From contig SIAJ01000020.1 of NCBI GenBank assembly GCA_009691845.1, forward strand, positions 1 to 64,000: a stretch of DNA of 64,000 nt, in the 5' to 3' direction. The notes under the pieces were generated by a model that was not told the origin of the DNA, made no database searches, and saw nothing but the letters and a program-made list of their open reading frames with translations. The position numbers and the translations under genes are program-made. Below, piece after piece: positions 15,821-24,418 of the stretch. The stretch is from Gemmataceae bacterium (GTDB lineage Bacteria > Planctomycetota > Planctomycetia > Gemmatales > Gemmataceae). Within the stretch, counting starts at the first letter, position 1. The number at the start of each line of letters is the position of its first letter.

Positions 15821-18805
15821 ATGTCCACTTTTGTCCACAAACACAAAAGATCGTTTTTCAAACTGGCCCTCAGCCTGACGATCGGCTGCCTGATTGGCAG
15901 TTCGGCCCTCGCCCAGGATCGCCCGGTTCCCGCCAAGGATGCCCCGGGCAAGATGACCTTGCCCGATGGCTTCAAGGCCACGCTCTTCGCCGGCGAGCCG
16001 GATGTGGTGCAGCCGATTGCGTTCACGTTCGACGACCGTGGGCGCATGTGGGTGGTGGAATGCCTGTCGTATCCAAACTGGAAGGCCGATGGCTCCGGGG
16101 CTGACCGCGTCACCATGTTCGAGGACACCGATGGCGACGGCAAGCACGATGTGCGGACTGTCGTTTACGAAAAGGGCTCGAACCTGAGCGGCATCGAACT
16201 CGGCCATGGGGGCATTTGGCTGTGTTCGGTGCCGAACCTCGTGTTTATTCCGTGCGATTTTAATGCGGATAAGCCTGTGCTACGCGGCGAGCCGCAGGTG
16301 GTGCTCGATGGCTGGAACATGAAGGACACCAAGCACAACATCTTCAACAGCCTGATCTGGGGGCCGGACGGCTGGCTGTACGGCTGCAACGGCATTCAAT
16401 CGCGGTCGTTCGTCGCCAAGCCCGGCACGCCGATGAAGGACCGCACCGAGTTCAATTGCGGAGTCTGGCGTTATCATCCGACTCGCAAAGTCTTCGAGCC
16501 GTTCGCCCACGGCACGACCAATCCGTTCGGCCTCGACTACGACGAGTACGGCGAATTCTTCATGACCAACTGCGTCATCAAGCACCTGTTCCACGTGATC
16601 CCCGGCGGGCACTTCGACCGCATGTACGGCCAGGACGTGAACCCGAACACCTACAAGCTGATGCCAAGCATCGCCGACTATATCCACTGGGCTGGCGGCG
16701 ACTGGACCAGTTCGCGAGGCAACAAGCCCGAGCACTCCGATGCCGGCGGCGGCCACGCTCACTCCGGGGCGATGGTTTATCTCGGCGACAATTTCCCGGA
16801 CGAATATCGCAACACGCTGTTCACCTGCAACATTCACGGCAACCGCCTGAACCGCGATGTGCTGAAGCGAAGCGGCTCTGGCTACAAGGCCGAACGAGCA
16901 AAGGATTTCATGTTCGCGAACGACCCGTGGTTCCGCGGCATCGCCATTCACTACGGCCCCGACGGCGGCGTCTTCGTCAGCGACTGGTGCGACACCGGCG
17001 AGTGCCACAACTACGAGAAGGTTGACGTGACCAACGGGCGGATTCACAAGATCGTGTATGGCACCCCGAAGGCTTGGAAGGGGGATCTTTCGAAGCTCAA
17101 CGACAACGAGCTGATCGAATTACAGAAACACAAGAACGATTGGTTCCCGCGGCACGCTCGGCGGATATTGCAGGAGCGCAAGAAGAATGATGAATCAAAA
17201 GAAGATACTCGAGTTCGTTTGAATGAGGCCTTAAGCAAGGCGCCTACGGCGTATGAAAAAATTCGGCACATGTGGACTCTCCATTCGCTCGGTGAATTGC
17301 CACCGCCAGTATCAAAAGAAATAAGAGAAAAAAATGACGCAATCGAGTCGTGGCAGTTTCGCATTTATTTGGAACACGTCGCCGTAAACTCGCTTGCAGA
17401 CCGTGGGCGGGCAAGTTTGGCCCTTTCCAGCCCAGCCGGTCGTTTGGCGGTAGCATCAAGTTTGCGACAAGTTCCTCCACGAGAGCGCATGGTTTTACTT
17501 CTGGCTTTCTTCGAAGCGATTAAGAAAGAGGATGCAACAGACGACAATCTACCTCTGATGACTTGGTACGCGGTGGAGCCGTGCGTGGGACTCGATTTAC
17601 AGCAATCACTAGGGTACCTCTTGGCAGCGAAAATTCCCCTGGTCCGAGAGTTCATTGCCCGCAAACTTACATCGCTCAATACGGCTAATCTAACTCCACT
17701 TCTCGAACTTGCGAGTTCGACAATCGATGAGGCAATCCGGGGCGATGTGTTGCAAGGTATTCTCGATGGGCTTGGTGGCGTTCGCGAACTTACCACTCCA
17801 AAAGCTTGGAATATTGCAGGACCGAAGTTTCTCGCTAGCTCTAGTAAAGAAGTCCGCGACCGCGCCATGATCCTCGCCGTCACCTTCAACGACGAATTGG
17901 CCATCGCCTCGATGAAGAAAACCGCGAGCGATTCGAAGGCCGACGTTGCCAACCGTTCGACTGCGTTGCGTGTGCTGCTCCGTCGCGGCAAGCCCGATTT
18001 GCTGCCGATTCTTCAGGAACTCGTCAACGACAAGACCATGCGGGCCGAGGCGATTCGTGGCTTGGCTGCGTTCAACGATCCGGGCACGGCGGCCACCTTG
18101 CTGAAAATCTTTCCGACGCTCAGCGAACCCGAGAAGGAAGATGCCGTGCAAACGCTCGCCTCGCGGACCGACTGGGCGCTGGCGTTGCTCGATGCCATCG
18201 AGCAGAACAAAGTGCCCCGCCGCGATGTTTCGGTGTTTGTCGCCCGGCAGATTCAAGGCTCGAAGGACAAACGCGTCGGCGATCGGCTCACCAAGGTCTG
18301 GGGGCAGATTCAACCGGCGAGCGCTCAGCGTGTTGAACTGACCAAGAAGTACAAGGCGATTCTGACCGAGGAGGCTTTGAAGAAAAGCGATCTCGTGAAG
18401 GGCCGGCAGGTGTTCGCCAAGAATTGTGCTTCGTGCCACAAGCTGTACGACGATGGCGGCGACATCGGCCCGGCCCTCACCGGTGCCCAGCGTTCGAACA
18501 TCGATTACATCCTGGAAAACGTGCTCGACCCAAGTGCGGTTGTGCCACGCGAATATCTGGTCGTCTCCATCGACATGAAGAACGAACGCCGCATCAACGG
18601 CATCGTCCGGGCGGAGACGGCGAAATCGCTGACGATCCAGACGGCCAACGAAACGCTGGTGTTGCTGAAGGACGAGATCGAAGCCCGCGTGCAATCGAAA
18701 CTGTCGATGATGCCCGAGGGGATTTTTGACAAACTCGGCGAACAGGAGGTGCGAGATTTGGTTGCGTATCTTCGCGGACGGGAGCAGGTGCCGCTGCCGA
18801 AATGA
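15821..18805 (+). CDS. PVC-type haem-binding protein: propeller, HEAT repeats, cytochrome c (994 aa)
   Basis: A signal peptide ends near SALAQD (~residue 33). Residues ~45-430 form a sugar-dehydrogenase-like beta-propeller (DGFKATLFAGEPDVVQPIAF, GRMWVVE). HEAT-like helices span ~470-830. A C-terminal cytochrome c domain has CASCH at 869-873, and the PVC-type tail with MMPEGIFDKLGEQEVRDLVAYL is near the end. It would bind covalent haem in the periplasm or paryphoplasm and pass electrons from an oxidised sugar-like substrate; the substrate is unknown. GAGGTG lies 9 nt before the ATG at 15821. The segment at about 17160-17850 is visibly poorer in GC and uses different codons from the flanks. It heads an exported-protein cassette with the next two genes. 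Confidence 0.93.
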   Translation: MSTFVHKHKRSFFKLALSLTIGCLIGSSALAQDRPVPAKDAPGKMTLPDGFKATLFAGEPDVVQPIAFTFDDRGRMWVVECLSYPNWKADGSGADRVTMFEDTDGDGKHDVRTVVYEKGSNLSGIELGHGGIWLCSVPNLVFIPCDFNADKPVLRGEPQVVLDGWNMKDTKHNIFNSLIWGPDGWLYGCNGIQSRSFVAKPGTPMKDRTEFNCGVWRYHPTRKVFEPFAHGTTNPFGLDYDEYGEFFMTNCVIKHLFHVIPGGHFDRMYGQDVNPNTYKLMPSIADYIHWAGGDWTSSRGNKPEHSDAGGGHAHSGAMVYLGDNFPDEYRNTLFTCNIHGNRLNRDVLKRSGSGYKAERAKDFMFANDPWFRGIAIHYGPDGGVFVSDWCDTGECHNYEKVDVTNGRIHKIVYGTPKAWKGDLSKLNDNELIELQKHKNDWFPRHARRILQERKKNDESKEDTRVRLNEALSKAPTAYEKIRHMWTLHSLGELPPPVSKEIREKNDAIESWQFRIYLEHVAVNSLADRGRASLALSSPAGRLAVASSLRQVPPRERMVLLLAFFEAIKKEDATDDNLPLMTWYAVEPCVGLDLQQSLGYLLAAKIPLVREFIARKLTSLNTANLTPLLELASSTIDEAIRGDVLQGILDGLGGVRELTTPKAWNIAGPKFLASSSKEVRDRAMILAVTFNDELAIASMKKTASDSKADVANRSTALRVLLRRGKPDLLPILQELVNDKTMRAEAIRGLAAFNDPGTAATLLKIFPTLSEPEKEDAVQTLASRTDWALALLDAIEQNKVPRRDVSVFVARQIQGSKDKRVGDRLTKVWGQIQPASAQRVELTKKYKAILTEEALKKSDLVKGRQVFAKNCASCHKLYDDGGDIGPALTGAQRSNIDYILENVLDPSAVVPREYLVVSIDMKNERRINGIVRAETAKSLTIQTANETLVLLKDEIEARVQSKLSMMPEGIFDKLGEQEVRDLVAYLRGREQVPLPK

Positions 18806-18813
18806 TTCGGCGA

Positions 18814-18930
18814 GCCTGACGCGCCAGCGAAGGAAATACATATTACGTCGGCGTGATTTTTCCTTCGCTGGCGCGTCAGGCCCGATGCGGAATTTGGCTC
18901 TACGTGCTTTTCCTTCGCTGGCGCGTCCGG
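18814..18930. repeat. Palindrome with 23-bp arms plus a third direct copy
   Basis: Arms at 18814-18836 and 18859-18881 are perfect complements built on GACGCGCCAGCGAAGGAAA. A third copy of the right arm with one substitution lies at 18908-18930, 49 nt further on. The element starts 9 nt after the PVC-type gene stop and separates it from the next gene. Such TCCTTCGCTGGCGCGTC units look like a multi-copy intergenic family. Confidence 0.8.
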
Positions 18931-19019
18931 CTTGTCGCTCCGCTCGCCTTGCACTCATTCCGCCCCTGGCCGTATACTCTCTTCACTTCCGTGCCCATTC
19001 TTTTCGGGGTTTTGCAACG

Positions 19020-20279
19020 ATGCGAATTGCTCTCCTATTCACGCTGACATTCTCCTTCGCGATCTCGGCCGCCGAACCCGATTGGCCGACTTTTCGTGGC
19101 CCAAAACGCGATGGTTTATCGCCCGATAAAGGCTTGTTGAAATCGTGGCCCACGGATGGTCCGCCTCTGGCGTGGAAGTCCGAGAATGTCGGCGACGGTT
19201 ATTCGAGCGTCGTCGTGGTCGGCGACAAAGTCATCACCATGGGAGACAAGGGCGATTCCTCGTACGTGTTCGCCGTGGGCCGCAAGGATGGCAAAAAAAT
19301 CTGGGAAGCCAAGGTCGGCAAGTCCGGCGGCGGTGGTGGCTACCCCGGCCCGCGTTGCACTCCGACCGTGGATGGCAATTACGTTTACGCGATCGGCCAG
19401 CATGGCGACTTCGTGTGCGTGGCCTTGGCCGATGGCAAGGAACTCTGGCGACACAACCTGGCCAAGGACTTCAAGGGCTCCGTCGGGAGTTGGTTCTTTT
19501 CCGAGTCCCCGCTCGTCGATGGCGACAAGGTGCTTTGCACCCCAGGCGGCAAGGAAGCGACCATGCTTGCACTCGACAAGAAATCAGGCAAGGTGCTTTG
19601 GAAGGGGTTTACTCCCGATGGTGAGGATGCGGGCTATTCGTCCATCATTGCCTACACGGGCCCGGGCGGGAAGCAGTACGTCACGCTCACGTCCAAGAGC
19701 GTGGTCTCATTCGCGGCCGAGACGGGGAAGTTTCTCTGGCGCTATGGAGCGACCGGATCGCGCTTCGCCGATAACACAGCCAACGTTCCGAGCGTTGTCC
19801 TCATGCCGGCCACGAACCAGTTGTTTGCCTCCGCCGGATACGGGCGTGGTGCCGGGCTGTTTCAAATCAGCTCGACTGGCGGGAAAATGGACGCCAAGGA
19901 GGTCTACTGGTCGGATAAGCTCGCGAACAAGCACGGCGGGATCATCCGCGTCGGCGATTATTTGTACGGCGACCAGGACGACTCCGGACGAATCTGGTGT
20001 GCCGAAGCCAAGTCCGGCAAGGTCATGTGGAGCCGGAAGGATCGCGATGAAGGGGGCGGCTCGGCATCGATTACTTATGCCGACGGAATGTTGTACGTGC
20101 GTTATCAGAATGGCTGGGTTTCCCTCGTGAGTGCCAACCCGAAAGAGTATCAGCCGATCAGCACGTTCCGAATTTCGAACGGCAGCGGCAACTGCTGGGC
20201 TCATCCAGTCGTGATCGGCGGCAAGTTTTACGTGCGAGAAATGAATACCATCTGGTGTTTTAACGTGGCCCAAAAATGA
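19020..20279 (+). CDS. Exported PQQ-like beta-propeller protein (419 aa)
   Basis: The ATG at 19020 opens a signal peptide (LLFTLTFSFAISAAEPD), and cleavage leaves PDWPTFRGPKRDGLS, the typical start of planctomycete PQQ-like repeat proteins. Repeated blades such as YVFAVGRKDGKKIWEAKVG and MLALDKKSGKVLWKG identify an eight-blade propeller without a catalytic domain. It probably binds a ligand or assembles outside the membrane; true PQQ binding is not shown. Its stop overlaps the ATG of the following amidohydrolase gene (ATGA), so the two are translationally coupled. Confidence 0.9.
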   Translation: MRIALLFTLTFSFAISAAEPDWPTFRGPKRDGLSPDKGLLKSWPTDGPPLAWKSENVGDGYSSVVVVGDKVITMGDKGDSSYVFAVGRKDGKKIWEAKVGKSGGGGGYPGPRCTPTVDGNYVYAIGQHGDFVCVALADGKELWRHNLAKDFKGSVGSWFFSESPLVDGDKVLCTPGGKEATMLALDKKSGKVLWKGFTPDGEDAGYSSIIAYTGPGGKQYVTLTSKSVVSFAAETGKFLWRYGATGSRFADNTANVPSVVLMPATNQLFASAGYGRGAGLFQISSTGGKMDAKEVYWSDKLANKHGGIIRVGDYLYGDQDDSGRIWCAEAKSGKVMWSRKDRDEGGGSASITYADGMLYVRYQNGWVSLVSANPKEYQPISTFRISNGSGNCWAHPVVIGGKFYVREMNTIWCFNVAQK

Positions 20280-21202
20280 TGCACACTCGTCGCGAATTCC
20301 TGGCTGGCTTGGCCCTGGCCCCCGCACTCGTCGCGGAAGCCACGGACCAGCCACAAATCATTGATACGCACACGCATTTCTACGACCCGACCCGGCCCGA
20401 GGGAGTTCCCTGGCCGGGCAAGAATGACAAGCTCCTCTATCGCAAAGTGCTGCCCGATGAGTTTGCAAAGCTCGTGAAGCCGCACGGCGTCACCGGCACG
20501 GTTGTCGTCGAGGCCTCGCCCTGGCCGAAGGACAATGACTGGTTACTCGATCTGGCAAAGCGAGAGCCGATCATCAAGGGCATCGTTGGCCGGTTGTTCC
20601 CTGGCAAGGCAAAGTTTGCGAACGAGTTGAATCGCCTGAAGAAAGAGCCGCTCTTTCGCGGTATTCGCATCGGCTCCGGCGAGTTAAAAACCGGCATGGA
20701 GAACGAAGCCTATCGCAAGGACATCGACCGATTCGCCGAGGCGGAATTGACGCTCGATGTGAACGGCGGTCCGGAGATGCTGACGGACGTGGCAAGATTG
20801 GCCAAGGACTTTCCGAAGTTGCGGATCGTAGTGAACCACATGGCCAATGTCGCGATTGATGGGAAAGTGCCCCCCGAACAGTGGCGGAAGGATATCGTCG
20901 CTTGTGGAAAGCAGACGAACGTCTGGTGCAAAATGTCCGCGCTGGTCGAAGGATGTCGAATGCGCGACGGCAAGGCTCCGAAGGAGTTGGCGTTCTATCG
21001 CCCGACGCTCGAAGTGCTCTGGGACGCCTTCGGCGTGCAACGCATTGTGTACGGCAGCAACTGGCCCGTCAGCGATGCGTTCGCAACCTATGCAACCGTC
21101 TTCGCGCTCGCGGACGAATTCCTGACGGCCAAGGGAATGGAGGCACGCATCCGCGTCTTTGGAACGAACGCGTTCGGCGCGTATGGCTTAACGAAATCGT
21201 AG
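20276..21202 (+). CDS. Tat-exported amidohydrolase-2 family protein (308 aa)
   Basis: A twin-arginine leader (TRREFLAGLALAPALVAEA) marks export of a folded metalloenzyme. The TIM-barrel amidohydrolase domain shows IIDTHTHFYDP at strand 1, VVNHMAN near strand 5 and YGSNWPVSD at strand 8, as in COG3618 lactone hydrolases such as L-fucono- or L-rhamnono-lactonases. It likely opens a sugar lactone or decarboxylates a related acid. That would suit the upstream sugar-dehydrogenase-like propeller, but this link is inferred from context only. ATGATG offers two adjacent starts; the first overlaps the preceding stop. Confidence 0.88.
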   Translation: MMHTRREFLAGLALAPALVAEATDQPQIIDTHTHFYDPTRPEGVPWPGKNDKLLYRKVLPDEFAKLVKPHGVTGTVVVEASPWPKDNDWLLDLAKREPIIKGIVGRLFPGKAKFANELNRLKKEPLFRGIRIGSGELKTGMENEAYRKDIDRFAEAELTLDVNGGPEMLTDVARLAKDFPKLRIVVNHMANVAIDGKVPPEQWRKDIVACGKQTNVWCKMSALVEGCRMRDGKAPKELAFYRPTLEVLWDAFGVQRIVYGSNWPVSDAFATYATVFALADEFLTAKGMEARIRVFGTNAFGAYGLTKS

Positions 21203-21226
21203 CCCTCTCGCTCCGCGAGAAGGCTA
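21199..21226. repeat. Palindrome at the end of the amidohydrolase gene
   Basis: GTAGCC plus CTCTCGCTCCGCGAGAAGGCTAC forms an imperfect hairpin that includes the stop codon of the amidohydrolase. Its core TCGCTCCGCGA is shared with the palindromes at 23703-23800 and 43261-43340. It may serve the two convergent genes. Confidence 0.6.
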
Positions 21227-22288
21227 CTTTGGAGGCATCTTTCTCCCCTCAAGAACGCCGCAATGGACCGCTGTCGGGACGACCGATCCGGAAACCGTCA
21301 GGCTCGCCTCCTTCAACCACGAACCATACTCAGCCGCCGAGTATGCACGTCCTTCCGTGAGCGAGAACAGAGAGGCTGAGTACAACGCGATCGACAGCGG
21401 CCCGCCGAGATCGTCGTTCAAGAACACATCGTGAACCAGCAATCGCCCGCCTGTAGGCAGAGCATCGGCGCAGCGATTCACCAGCGTGCGGCACTCAGGT
21501 ACATCCCAGTCGTGCAGAATGTTTGACAGGAGCACCACGTCGCAGTCGGCGGGCACAGGATCGGCGAACATGTCGCCGGGCCGCATTTCCAGGCGATCCG
21601 TCACGCCGTAGGCCTCGGCCATCTCCTGGGCGATCTTCAGAACCTCGGGCCGATCCCAGATAATCGCCCGAAGTTTCGGGTTCTTTTGCAAGCAGGCGAT
21701 GGCGTAGATTCCGGAACCGCCGCCGACGTCGAGCAAAACGTTCGCATTTTGAAGAGGCACGTTCTCGGCCAAGAAAGGGGCGCAGTTTTTGGCCCGCCCG
21801 GCGAGAGCAAGTGTCAGTCGACGAGCGGAAGCCTCGCGATCCATCGCGGACTCCATCCCTTCGCGGAAGATGTACGAAGCCCCCTCCTCATCCTTGCGGT
21901 TGCCCGCTGGTTTGTTCGTCGTCAATCGCTCGGCCATCGCACGCACGCCGGGCGATTCGGAGACCAGGCCGATGTAACCCCCCACATCAAAGTAGGCACC
22001 CGGCACGAGATGCTCTCGTACGGCCCGCGTAAGGTCCAGCTTGCCGTCCGCACTGAGCACGAGCAGTTCCATCGCCCGCATGGCCGTGATGAGCACGTTG
22101 GCCGATCGTTCTGAGAGGCCAATCTCCGCTCGTAGTTCCGCGAACGACTTGGGCCGTTCGGCAAGTCGGCCGAACAGGTTGAAGTCGACCGAGGCCACGG
22201 CCAGCAATTCGGTGGAATAGAAATCCCGGCATCGTTCGAAGATCCTGGTCGGATCTGTATCGGGCTTGGTAACGGCAGATAGCGGCAT
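21224..22288 (-). CDS. SAM-dependent O-methyltransferase, plant-COMT/ASMT-like (354 aa)
   Basis: An N-terminal winged-helix dimerisation domain (~15-100) is followed by a Rossmann methyltransferase domain. It carries LLDVGGGSGIYAIA for SAM binding, then DMFADPVPADCDVVLLSNILHDWD with the catalytic-type His of the acetylserotonin/hydroxyindole O-methyltransferase family. The end segment GGRLLVHDVFLNDD fits as well. It would transfer a methyl group to a hydroxyl of a small aromatic or polyketide substrate, which cannot be identified. The ATG at 22288 gives the normal family start; the extension to 22381 lacks conserved content. An MFS transporter is divergently encoded next door. Confidence 0.88.
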   Translation of the reverse strand: MPLSAVTKPDTDPTRIFERCRDFYSTELLAVASVDFNLFGRLAERPKSFAELRAEIGLSERSANVLITAMRAMELLVLSADGKLDLTRAVREHLVPGAYFDVGGYIGLVSESPGVRAMAERLTTNKPAGNRKDEEGASYIFREGMESAMDREASARRLTLALAGRAKNCAPFLAENVPLQNANVLLDVGGGSGIYAIACLQKNPKLRAIIWDRPEVLKIAQEMAEAYGVTDRLEMRPGDMFADPVPADCDVVLLSNILHDWDVPECRTLVNRCADALPTGGRLLVHDVFLNDDLGGPLSIALYSASLFSLTEGRAYSAAEYGSWLKEASLTVSGSVVPTAVHCGVLEGRKMPPK

Positions 22289-22401
22289 TCTGGATCCACA
22301 AAAGGTACGAAGGGAAAACTCGGATCCTTCGCTTTCTACTGGCCTGATACGCAGGCGATATTGTACCGGCTTGCCAAACATTCCACGTACAATTGCCCTC
22401 T

Positions 22402-23691
22402 ATGAATGAAGCGTCCAGCAAGCGGCCAACACGCACGCGGTTTATACTCGTCGCCTGGCTGTGCGGGTTGGCTGGGGTCTTGTACCTCGACCGCGTGTGC
22501 ATGCAACAGGCCATCGCCCCGATCAAGGCTGAACTGAATCTCACGAATACGCAGATCAGCTATGCCTTGATGGCTTTCACCTTGGCCTACGGCATTTTCG
22601 AGATGCCGACCGGCCGACTGGGCGATCGGATCGGATCGCGTTTTGTTCTTACGCGAATCGTCATCTGGTGGTCGCTGTTCACGGCACTCACTGGTGCGGC
22701 ATGGGGATTTTCAGCATTGATCGTGGTTCGATTTCTGTTCGGTGCCGGCGAAGCAGGGGCCTTTCCGAATGCGGCACGAGTCATTTCACGCTGGTTCCCG
22801 GCCCACGAACGCGGACGAGTTCAGGGCATCATGTTAACCGCTGCCCAACTTGGAGGGGTCGCAGCTCCCACGGTCGCGGCCGAGCTAATTCAATTCATCG
22901 GCTGGCGCTGGGCGTTCGTGGTATTCGGAATGCTCGGCGTCATCTGGGCATTCGGGTTCTGGTGCTGGTTCCGCGACGATCCGGCCAAGGACCCTCGGGT
23001 CAATGCAGAAGAACTTGCAATCATTCAGGGAGGCGGGCCTCCGCCATCCGCCCACGTCGAACCGATTCCATGGAAAGCCGTGCTGAGCAACTCCGGCTTG
23101 TGGCTGCTTGCGGTCGTCATCGTGTGCAGTTCCTTCAATTCATATCTGTATTATTCGTGGTTCTCGAATTATCTGGAAGTCGCTCACAAGTTAACGAACC
23201 GGCAAGCGGGACGGCTGAGTTCACTGGTGCTCGCGGGGTCGGCCATCGGCGTGTTGTCTGGCGGCATGGTCGCGGACCGCATTCTGAAAGGCCGGTTGCC
23301 GGTCGTTTGGGGTCGCCGCTTGCTCGGCTGCGGGACCTACCTGCTTGCGGCGGGCTGCCTCATGTTGGCCGTGCGTGCGGAAGAACCGCGGACGCTGGCG
23401 ATGCTGGCGGGCCTCTCTTGTCTTTGTGTTCAACTCACGCTGCCTACTTGGTGGTCGGCCACCATCGAGCAGAGCGGCAAGCACGTCGGTGCCCTCTTCG
23501 GACTGTTGAACATGATCGGTCTGATTGGAGCATTGTGCTCGCAATGGTACGTCGGTGCCCTGTCGGATGCACGGAAGGCTGCCGGATTCAAGGGTCGCGA
23601 GCAATGGGACCCGATGTTCGACCTGTTCGTTGTTGTGCTGCTAGTTGGATCGCTGGCGTGGCTGCTGTATCGGAAGCGTCCCCTGCCTTAG
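22402..23691 (+). CDS. MFS transporter, anion:cation symporter-like (429 aa)
   Basis: Twelve hydrophobic segments are predicted by eye. Motifs include RVCMQQAIAPIKAELNLTNTQISY in the first helix pair, GRLGDRIGSR between TM2 and TM3 (the MFS signature) and RFLFGAGEAGAFPNAARVIS in TM4. The last is typical of the ACS family (hexuronate, galactonate, phthalate transporters). It sits in the cytoplasmic membrane and likely imports an organic acid by proton symport. An ATG at 22402 is chosen over a TTG nine bases earlier. No strong Shine-Dalgarno is visible. Confidence 0.88.
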   Translation: MNEASSKRPTRTRFILVAWLCGLAGVLYLDRVCMQQAIAPIKAELNLTNTQISYALMAFTLAYGIFEMPTGRLGDRIGSRFVLTRIVIWWSLFTALTGAAWGFSALIVVRFLFGAGEAGAFPNAARVISRWFPAHERGRVQGIMLTAAQLGGVAAPTVAAELIQFIGWRWAFVVFGMLGVIWAFGFWCWFRDDPAKDPRVNAEELAIIQGGGPPPSAHVEPIPWKAVLSNSGLWLLAVVIVCSSFNSYLYYSWFSNYLEVAHKLTNRQAGRLSSLVLAGSAIGVLSGGMVADRILKGRLPVVWGRRLLGCGTYLLAAGCLMLAVRAEEPRTLAMLAGLSCLCVQLTLPTWWSATIEQSGKHVGALFGLLNMIGLIGALCSQWYVGALSDARKAAGFKGREQWDPMFDLFVVVLLVGSLAWLLYRKRPLP

Positions 23692-23702
23692 TGGGAAATG
23701 TA

Positions 23703-23800
23703 GCCCTCTCGCTCCGCGAGAGGGAGGCAAAGGCACTGCCTAACGCTGAATCGTCGCGCCTTATCCTCAGGCCCGCCGCCCTCTCGCGGAGCGAGAGGGC
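23703..23800. repeat. Palindrome with 22-bp arms, each itself palindromic
   Basis: GCCCTCTCGCTCCGCGAGAGGG (23703-23724 in two halves) is perfectly complementary to 23779-23800. Each arm can also fold on itself around TCGCTCCGCGA. The whole lies just after the MFS gene stop and before the transposase remnant, and shares its core with 21199-21226. Confidence 0.8.
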
Positions 23801-23919
23801 AACACTGGGGCATCCATCCTTGCAGGGTTGACAAAGCACTAGCCTGAATTCCCATACCATTCGCGCACCTAAAAAGTCGAGCGTGAGCGAGCTTGTCCGG
23901 TGAGTCGTTTCTCGGCGCC

Positions 23920-24409
23920 TCAACCGAAGACCAATTGCAGGCGTTTGTGCTGCAGCCAAGGAACTCTCAGATCGATTCCGTTGTAGCCGGCTGCCAACAG
24001 CAACAGCGGAAGCACCGATGAAGTCCCGGAACAGGTGCTGCGCTTTCGCCATCTCGTACCGTTGCCGATGCGATTAGCCAGCATGCGGTAGAGACCGCTC
24101 GCCAGGAGCGGCAGTTGCACCTCGCAGTGGACTTTGAGTGCGACCCAACTCGACAAGGCATCCAGGTGAAAGACATCGATGCCGTCTTCGATGGGCATGC
24201 GTTGGGCGTAGTGGCCAACGCGTTGTTTCCATTTCGATGCGTCGCCAGACGGAAAGCGGTTGCTGGACGTTTTCTTACAACCACCGCGGCGTGCGTCAGC
24301 GCAGCGTGACGAAGTCGATGCCTTGCGGATGGACTCAGTTCAAGTGGGCGCAGGTGGTGAGCTTGGAATCGAAAATGAGTTCGTCTGGCCGTTGGCCCGT
24401 GTGCTGTTT
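23920..24409 (-). pseudogene. Decayed transposase remnant
   Basis: Reading the minus strand from just beyond mutS, one frame gives QHTGQRPDELIFDSKLTTCA, then stop codons interrupt a segment IDFVTLR. After further frame changes the sequence resumes as DGIDVFHLDALSSWVALKVH, LASGLYRMLANRIG and finally ILVPWLQ-like DLRVPWLQHKRLQLVFG. This order matches the C-terminal half of large planctomycete/actinobacterial transposases (IFDSKLTTY... FHLDALSS ... ASGLYRLLA). At least two stops and several frameshifts make it inactive, and the N-terminal half is missing. No flanking inverted repeats or target duplication could be identified. Confidence 0.75.
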
Positions 24410-24418
24410 CCAGGAGTG

